A stretch of 8,951 nt of DNA. Origin: Chitinophagales bacterium (GTDB taxonomy: Bacteria > Bacteroidota > Bacteroidia > Chitinophagales > UBA2359). This document shows, piece by piece, positions 5,888 to 8,951 of this stretch. A model generated the notes under the pieces. That model was not told the DNA's origin, did no database searches, and saw only the letters and a program-made list of their open reading frames with translations. How positions within the stretch are numbered: position 1 is the stretch's first letter; each line of letters opens with the position of its first letter. The stretch spans positions 1-8,951 of the forward strand of contig JAHDDN010000212.1 of assembly GCA_020629335.1 (NCBI GenBank), in the 5' to 3' direction. Both the position numbers and the translations under genes were made by a program.

Positions 5888-7160
5888 GAAAAGTAAACAT
5901 TTTTTGGGCAGCTCTTTGAGAGGCTCCTTGACCGCCGAGAATGGTTTTTAATTCTTGGTAATCTGCTTTTAAAGCGTCGGGATGACTCAATAGGCTGCTC
6001 AATTCTTTTTGTACTTGTTGGGGAGTGCAGTCTCCTTGTATTAATTCTTTGACAACTTCTCTATCTAATATTAAATTGACTAAGGAGATGTATTTTACAT
6101 TGACCAGCATTCGTCCTATCATATAAGACAACCAATTTCCTTTATATAATACGACTTGGGGTACGTCAAATAAGGCGGTCTCTAAGGTGGCAGTTCCTGA
6201 GGTGACTAAGGCGGCTTTGGCTTTTGATAATAGGTCGTAGGTTTGATTATAGACAATATCAATTTTTTGTGCGCCTATGATGCTTTTATAAAAATCGGCT
6301 GATAAGGCGGGGGCGCCTCCTATGACAAATTGATGGTCTGGAAATGCTTGAGCAGTTTCTAACATGATGGGCAGCATTTTGCGGACTTCTTGTTGGCGGC
6401 TGCCGGGGAGTAGGGCGATGATTGATTTTGAGGGAAGATTGACGTTATCCTGGGGAGGGCGGACACATAGGTCCGCCCCTACGGGGGTGGATGGGTCGAT
6501 ATCATTGTTGGGTGGACTGTCTGGATTTTCGGGAGGGCGGACACATAGGTCCGCCCCTACCTTATCGTTGGGAACTAGGGTTTTATCATCGGGAGGGCGG
6601 ACACATAGGTCCGCCCCTACGGGGTTTTGGTTTGGCGATACATTATTTTGGCGTTGGGCGACGGCGTCTAAAAGGGGGTGACCGACGTATTCTACTTCCA
6701 TGTCCCAATCTTTGTAAAATGCTTTTTCGAAGGGGAGGATGACGTACATTTGATCGACGATCTTTTTGATTTTATTGACTCTGGAGGAGCGCCATGCCCA
6801 TACTTGTGGGGAAATGTAATACAGTACTTTAATGCCCTTTTCTTTGGCAAAATCTGCGATACGTAGATTAAATCCTGGATAATCTATTAATATTAAGGCA
6901 TCGGGTTGATAGGCAATGATATCGTCTTTACATAATTGGATGCCTTTCCAAATGGTACGGATATTTTTGGCGACTTCTACAAAGCCCATGAAAGCAATAT
7001 CTTTGTAGTGCATGACTAATTCGCTGCTACTTGCTGCCGCCATTTTGTCTCCTCCAAATACTCTAAAAGTCGCTGAGGCATCTTCTTTTTTCAAGCCTTT
7101 GATTAGATTCGCTCCATGCAAATCACCTGATGCTTCTCCAGCAATGATGTAATACTTCAT
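5862..7160 (-). CDS. lpxB: Lipid-A-disaccharide synthase with repeat-derived linker insert
   Basis: 432 residues, GT19 family. The enzyme joins UDP-diacylglucosamine and lipid X to lipid A disaccharide at the inner membrane. Motifs: IAGEASGDLHGA (6-17), YISPQVWAW (115-123), VGHPLLD (159-165), LLPGSRQQEV (250-259) and VTSGTATLE (319-327). Usual length is about 370-390. The excess is a 70-80-residue linker between VGHPLLD and LLPGSR that contains VGADLCVRPP three times (181-190, 201-210, 227-236), each encoded by a palindromic repeat; the rest of the linker is low-complexity Asn/Pro/Asp. All motifs on both sides are intact, so the enzyme should be functional. The start overlaps the stop of the small membrane-protein gene by 4 bp (ATGA), implying coupled translation. 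Last gene of a four-gene run. Confidence 0.95.
   Translation of the reverse strand: MKYYIIAGEASGDLHGANLIKGLKKEDASATFRVFGGDKMAAASSSELVMHYKDIAFMGFVEVAKNIRTIWKGIQLCKDDIIAYQPDALILIDYPGFNLRIADFAKEKGIKVLYYISPQVWAWRSSRVNKIKKIVDQMYVILPFEKAFYKDWDMEVEYVGHPLLDAVAQRQNNVSPNQNPVGADLCVRPPDDKTLVPNDKVGADLCVRPPENPDSPPNNDIDPSTPVGADLCVRPPQDNVNLPSKSIIALLPGSRQQEVRKMLPIMLETAQAFPDHQFVIGGAPALSADFYKSIIGAQKIDIVYNQTYDLLSKAKAALVTSGTATLETALFDVPQVVLYKGNWLSYMIGRMLVNVKYISLVNLILDREVVKELIQGDCTPQQVQKELSSLLSHPDALKADYQELKTILGGQGASQRAAQKMFTFLMNERLSV
6457..6478. repeat. ACACATAG palindrome, lpxB copy 1
   Basis: GGGCGGAC-ACATAG-GTCCGCCC, a perfect 8-bp stem, followed by CTACGGGG. It encodes residues 227-236 of LpxB on the minus strand. 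It is 78 bp from the next copy, a multiple of three. Confidence 0.95.
6535..6556. repeat. ACACATAG palindrome, lpxB copy 2
   Basis: Identical core to the copy at 6457, preceded by TCGGGA and followed by CTAC. It encodes LpxB residues 201-210. It is 60 bp from the next copy, again in frame. Confidence 0.95.
6595..6616. repeat. ACACATAG palindrome, lpxB copy 3
   Basis: Identical core, preceded by TCGGGA and followed by CTACGGGG. It encodes LpxB residues 181-190. Flank identity beyond the stem shows that the repeat unit is about 30 bp, longer than the palindrome itself. Confidence 0.95.
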
Positions 7161-7462
7161 GTTACCATAAACTTCAAATACATAATCGCCATTCCATAGA
7201 GTAAAGTAGCCACGACTGTACCTCTCATGCTTTGAAAACGATATTGTGAACTAAAGAAATAAATCAGCCCTAAGTTCATGACTAAAGAGACACTTAATAT
7301 CATTTCCAAGACGCTTGTTTCATAGGCTCTTACGAGGTATTCCTTAAAGGCCATTTCGCTAAATCCTCCAAAGTAGAATAATACAATTACAATGGAAGGC
7401 AAAAATATGCCTGCCAAAAGTCCTATTAAAAAATGGTCTTTTCTATATGTTTCTACTCTCAT
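7157..7462 (-). CDS. Small three-helix inner-membrane protein, unrecognised
   Basis: 101 residues. Hydrophobic segments at about 11-31, 53-70 and 80-98 suggest three membrane helices; the N-terminus (MRVETYRKDH) is charged and probably cytoplasmic. No catalytic motif is visible and I do not recognise a family. The stop overlaps the lpxB start by 4 bp and the CYTH gene lies 11 bp upstream, so it is co-transcribed and probably coupled in translation with lpxB. That position makes a link to envelope or lipid A metabolism a reasonable guess, no more. A frame kept open with clear helix pattern and tight junctions on both sides supports a real gene. Confidence 0.75.
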   Translation of the reverse strand: MRVETYRKDHFLIGLLAGIFLPSIVIVLFYFGGFSEMAFKEYLVRAYETSVLEMILSVSLVMNLGLIYFFSSQYRFQSMRGTVVATLLYGMAIMYLKFMVT

Positions 7463-7473
7463 AATTTCATAAA

Positions 7474-7989
7474 TTAAACATCCAACAACATATCACTATA
7501 AGAATTACTGATCAAATCCTCCTCCCCTATTCCTAGCAATTTCATATAGAATTGGCATTGTTCTAATAGTTTGGCTTCGCCTATGGTATTATCACTATCA
7601 ATGGCCTCAATTTCAACAAAGCTACCTAAATCTTTTACTTCATCAATATGAAACTTCACATTTTCGATAAAATAAATGCCTCGCTGTTTATCAACTATGA
7701 CTTTTATATCTAAAGCATTGGTCAATAAGGTCCTCAAATCGGCACTCTCGTTTGGTTTATATAGATTGACATGGGAGGCTTTCGGTTGCAAACCATCTGC
7801 TCGTTGATAAAAGATCAAATGCTTCTCTATACTCCCTTCACGCAATTTTAATCGGCCATTTGGACACTGAAAATAGGTGTCTATTTGATGGTCAACTCCT
7901 TTAAATTCTGCTTGTTTTTCTAATAAGATCTTGCGCACTTTTTCTGGGGCTTGGCAGTGTGCTTTTATTTCTATATTCAAATGACTCAT
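7474..7989 (-). CDS. CYTH-domain protein (class IV adenylate cyclase / triphosphatase-like)
   Basis: 171 residues, one CYTH domain over the whole length, soluble. The first strand NIEIKA (5-10) is the ExExK motif with Asn in place of the first Glu, a form I recall in proteins annotated as class IV adenylate cyclases. Further family signs are DTYFQCPNGRLKLREG (37-52), LIFYQRAD (58-65) and the late acidic strand GSFVEIEAID (121-130). Members act on triphosphate substrates (ATP to cAMP, thiamine triphosphate or inorganic triphosphate) in a metal-dependent tunnel; which one applies here cannot be told. It sits 12 bp after the TonB-C/TPR gene and 11 bp before the small membrane-protein gene, so it is probably in one operon with both. 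Confidence 0.85.
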   Translation of the reverse strand: MSHLNIEIKAHCQAPEKVRKILLEKQAEFKGVDHQIDTYFQCPNGRLKLREGSIEKHLIFYQRADGLQPKASHVNLYKPNESADLRTLLTNALDIKVIVDKQRGIYFIENVKFHIDEVKDLGSFVEIEAIDSDNTIGEAKLLEQCQFYMKLLGIGEEDLISNSYSDMLLDV

Positions 7990-8001
7990 GCTAATTTTCG
8001 T

Positions 8002-8679
8002 TTATTCACAATATTTTTTCAATAATTTTCTGGCTTCTTTTCGGCTGCCTTTTTCTTTAGCAATTTGCCAATCAGCGCAAGCTTTGTCTATTTTTTTTAA
8101 GCGATAATAACATTCTCCTCTTCTCAAATAACCATCGCCATCATCTGCCTCTGCTTTGATATATTTACCAAAAATACGAGCTGCTTTACGATAACGTTTT
8201 TTATCCATCAGTAGTACGCCCTTATTAAAATGGGTATAATCCAAAAACTGATCTGATCGATCAATAAAGTCTTTCACTATTGCTGGCTCAGAACGGAAGG
8301 GAATCGTTAAATAATTACGAGAAGCAACTCTTTTTCCGTCGTCCCAAGCAGCTTCCCATAAAGGCTGATAAAAGAAGGGAGCCATCACCCTTTGCGCTTC
8401 ATCACCACAGCCATAACCTGGATCTTGCTCCACCTTCATTCCTGTCATTTTTCCTTCAGCATCTACGACATAAGAAATGAGTACATTAGTATTAATGCCA
8501 TTTTCTCGCACTGCATAAGGCAAATGTAATTCTCCTAATATGCGCTCTATCAATACCTTCTCTCCCTCCAAAAATTCCGCAGGCACTTCTGGATTCACAT
8601 AAATAGAATCTGCGAAGGCTTGACTCCACAAATTCACATTTAGTGCAAGGAATAATATGATTAAAGCGTGATATTTCAT
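8002..8679 (-). CDS. Secreted TonB-C-terminal-like plus TPR protein
   Basis: 225 residues. A signal peptide (hydrophobic 5-18, likely cut after QAFA at about 23) sends it to the periplasm or outer surface. Residues about 30-130 resemble the TonB C-terminal domain common in Bacteroidota: a PEVPAEFLEGEKVLIERIL start, INTNVLISYVVDAEGKM, an EAQRVMAPF helix and an LTIPF end. There is no transmembrane anchor or proline-rich spacer, so it is not a classical energy-transducing TonB. Residues about 148-225 hold two TPR-like helix pairs (FNKGVLLMDKKRYRKAARIF and YLRRGECYYRLKKIDKACADW) and end in LLKKYC, a common finish of Bacteroidota TPR proteins. It is the first gene of the minus-strand run towards lpxB. 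Probably an interaction module in the envelope; partner unknown. Confidence 0.85.
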   Translation of the reverse strand: MKYHALIILFLALNVNLWSQAFADSIYVNPEVPAEFLEGEKVLIERILGELHLPYAVRENGINTNVLISYVVDAEGKMTGMKVEQDPGYGCGDEAQRVMAPFFYQPLWEAAWDDGKRVASRNYLTIPFRSEPAIVKDFIDRSDQFLDYTHFNKGVLLMDKKRYRKAARIFGKYIKAEADDGDGYLRRGECYYRLKKIDKACADWQIAKEKGSRKEARKLLKKYCE

Positions 8680-8686
8680 AAAATGA

Positions 8687-8716
8687 ATTAACTGACAAAC
8701 TGGTAAACTGATTAAC
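8687..8716. repeat. AACTG-rich stretch upstream of the minus-strand operon
   Basis: AACTG occurs at 8690, 8698 and 8706, spaced 8 bp apart, in a sequence very like the 42-bp units at 1-145. It lies immediately upstream of the start codon at 8679 and so within the operon leader. No clear promoter for that operon was found in 8680-8951. Confidence 0.6.
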
Positions 8717-8743
8717 GTTGGAAATTAGTTACGAATATATCAG

Positions 8744-8820
8744 TATACAAAAAAGGGCCGATACATAGGTCGCTTGATCGAAGAGGGCGCACACATAGGG
8801 GCGAACCTACTTTTTGTATA
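8744..8820. repeat. Nested palindrome with two decayed ACACATAG copies
   Basis: TATACAAAAA (8744-8753) and TTTTTGTATA (8811-8820) are perfect inverted arms, and looser matching continues outward. The interior has a decayed copy at 8755-8775 (GGGCCGATACATAGGTCG, right arm incomplete) and one at 8785-8806 (GGGCGCACACATAGGGGCG, right arm altered). The architecture parallels 3248-3321 but with different arm sequence. Confidence 0.75.
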
Positions 8821-8862
8821 TTCCAAACGAATTGACTAATATACCTATTAACTTTAAAACTA

Positions 8863-8921
8863 AATTTGGGGCTTCCCCGATTTATTTTTTTGGCCATTGG
8901 GCCGACACATAGGTACGGCCC
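8863..8921. repeat. Dispersed block copy 2 plus ACACATAG palindrome
   Basis: AATTTGGGGCTTCCCC (8863-8878) repeats the block at 3235-3250. It is followed by a T-rich segment and a palindrome copy GGGCCGAC-ACATAG-GTACGGCCC (8899-8921), which has one extra A in its right arm, as in the copy at 3277-3299. The remaining bases to 8951 show no gene. Confidence 0.75.
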
Positions 8922-8951
8922 CCATAGCCGTCAGTTTAAGCTTAAAAAGCT

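Noticed and set aside
6455..6620. CRISPR-like array of three repeats
   Set aside because: Spacing is unequal (78 and 60 bp), the sequence between is coding, and the frame is that of lpxB.
6364..6866. Plus-strand ORFs opposite lpxB with GGRTHRSAPT or GGHIGPPL repeats
   Set aside because: They are antisense frames through the palindrome copies; lpxB on the minus strand has all family motifs, and the repeats keep several frames open by chance.
8002..8679. Classical TonB protein
   Set aside because: It has a cleavable signal peptide, no proline-rich spacer, and TPR repeats after the TonB-C-like domain.
8712..8897. Minus-strand ORF of 61 codons near the window end
   Set aside because: It reads through the palindrome copies (peptides such as GSPLCVRP) and nested inverted repeats; no protein family is visible.

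Overview
The window looks like a chromosomal segment of a low- to mid-GC member of the Bacteroidota, possibly of the Saprospiria/Lewinella type. The evidence for the phylum is a LytS-type kinase paired with a LytTR regulator, a secreted TonB-C-terminal-like plus TPR protein, a lipid A gene (lpxB) that implies an outer membrane, start codons without clear Shine-Dalgarno sequences, and -7 elements of the Bacteroidota type TAnnTTTG at two gene starts. Placement below phylum is a guess.

Layout. Positions 1-243 hold tandem repeats and a hairpin that follows a minus-strand gene for a secreted TraB/GumN/EreA-like protein (247-1125). A divergent intergenic region (1126-1411) carries two identical 11-bp direct repeats 21 bp apart, the geometry of a LytTR-regulator operator. 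It precedes the overlapping kinase/regulator pair (1412-2461, 2455-3162). Positions 3163-4351 form about 1.2 kb without a convincing protein gene. This stretch is packed with palindromes, two inverted diverged copies of a ~135-bp structured repeat, and between them a possible small-RNA unit ending in a good intrinsic terminator. It also holds a consensus-like promoter and a 160-bp inverted-repeat leader for a class V aminotransferase/cysteine-desulfurase-like enzyme (4352-5887). That gene overlaps tail-to-tail with lpxB (5862-7160, minus).

On the minus strand four closely packed genes read 8679 to 5862: a secreted TonB-C/TPR protein, a CYTH-domain protein, a small three-helix membrane protein, and lpxB, the last two overlapping by 4 bp. 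The end of the window (8680-8951) is again repeat-rich.

The most striking signal is a family of about eight copies of a ~22-bp palindrome with an invariant loop (ACATAG). The inner stem bases change in a compensatory way between copies (GCAC/GTGC, GGAC/GTCC, CGAC/GT-CG). Three copies lie in one reading frame inside lpxB and add a VGADLCVRPP peptide each time to a linker between the two halves of the enzyme, much as Rickettsia palindromic elements do. Other copies are nested in longer perfect inverted repeats (3248-3321, 8744-8820) or act as a terminator-like hairpin (210-237). Everything here is read by eye; no search or folding program was run.
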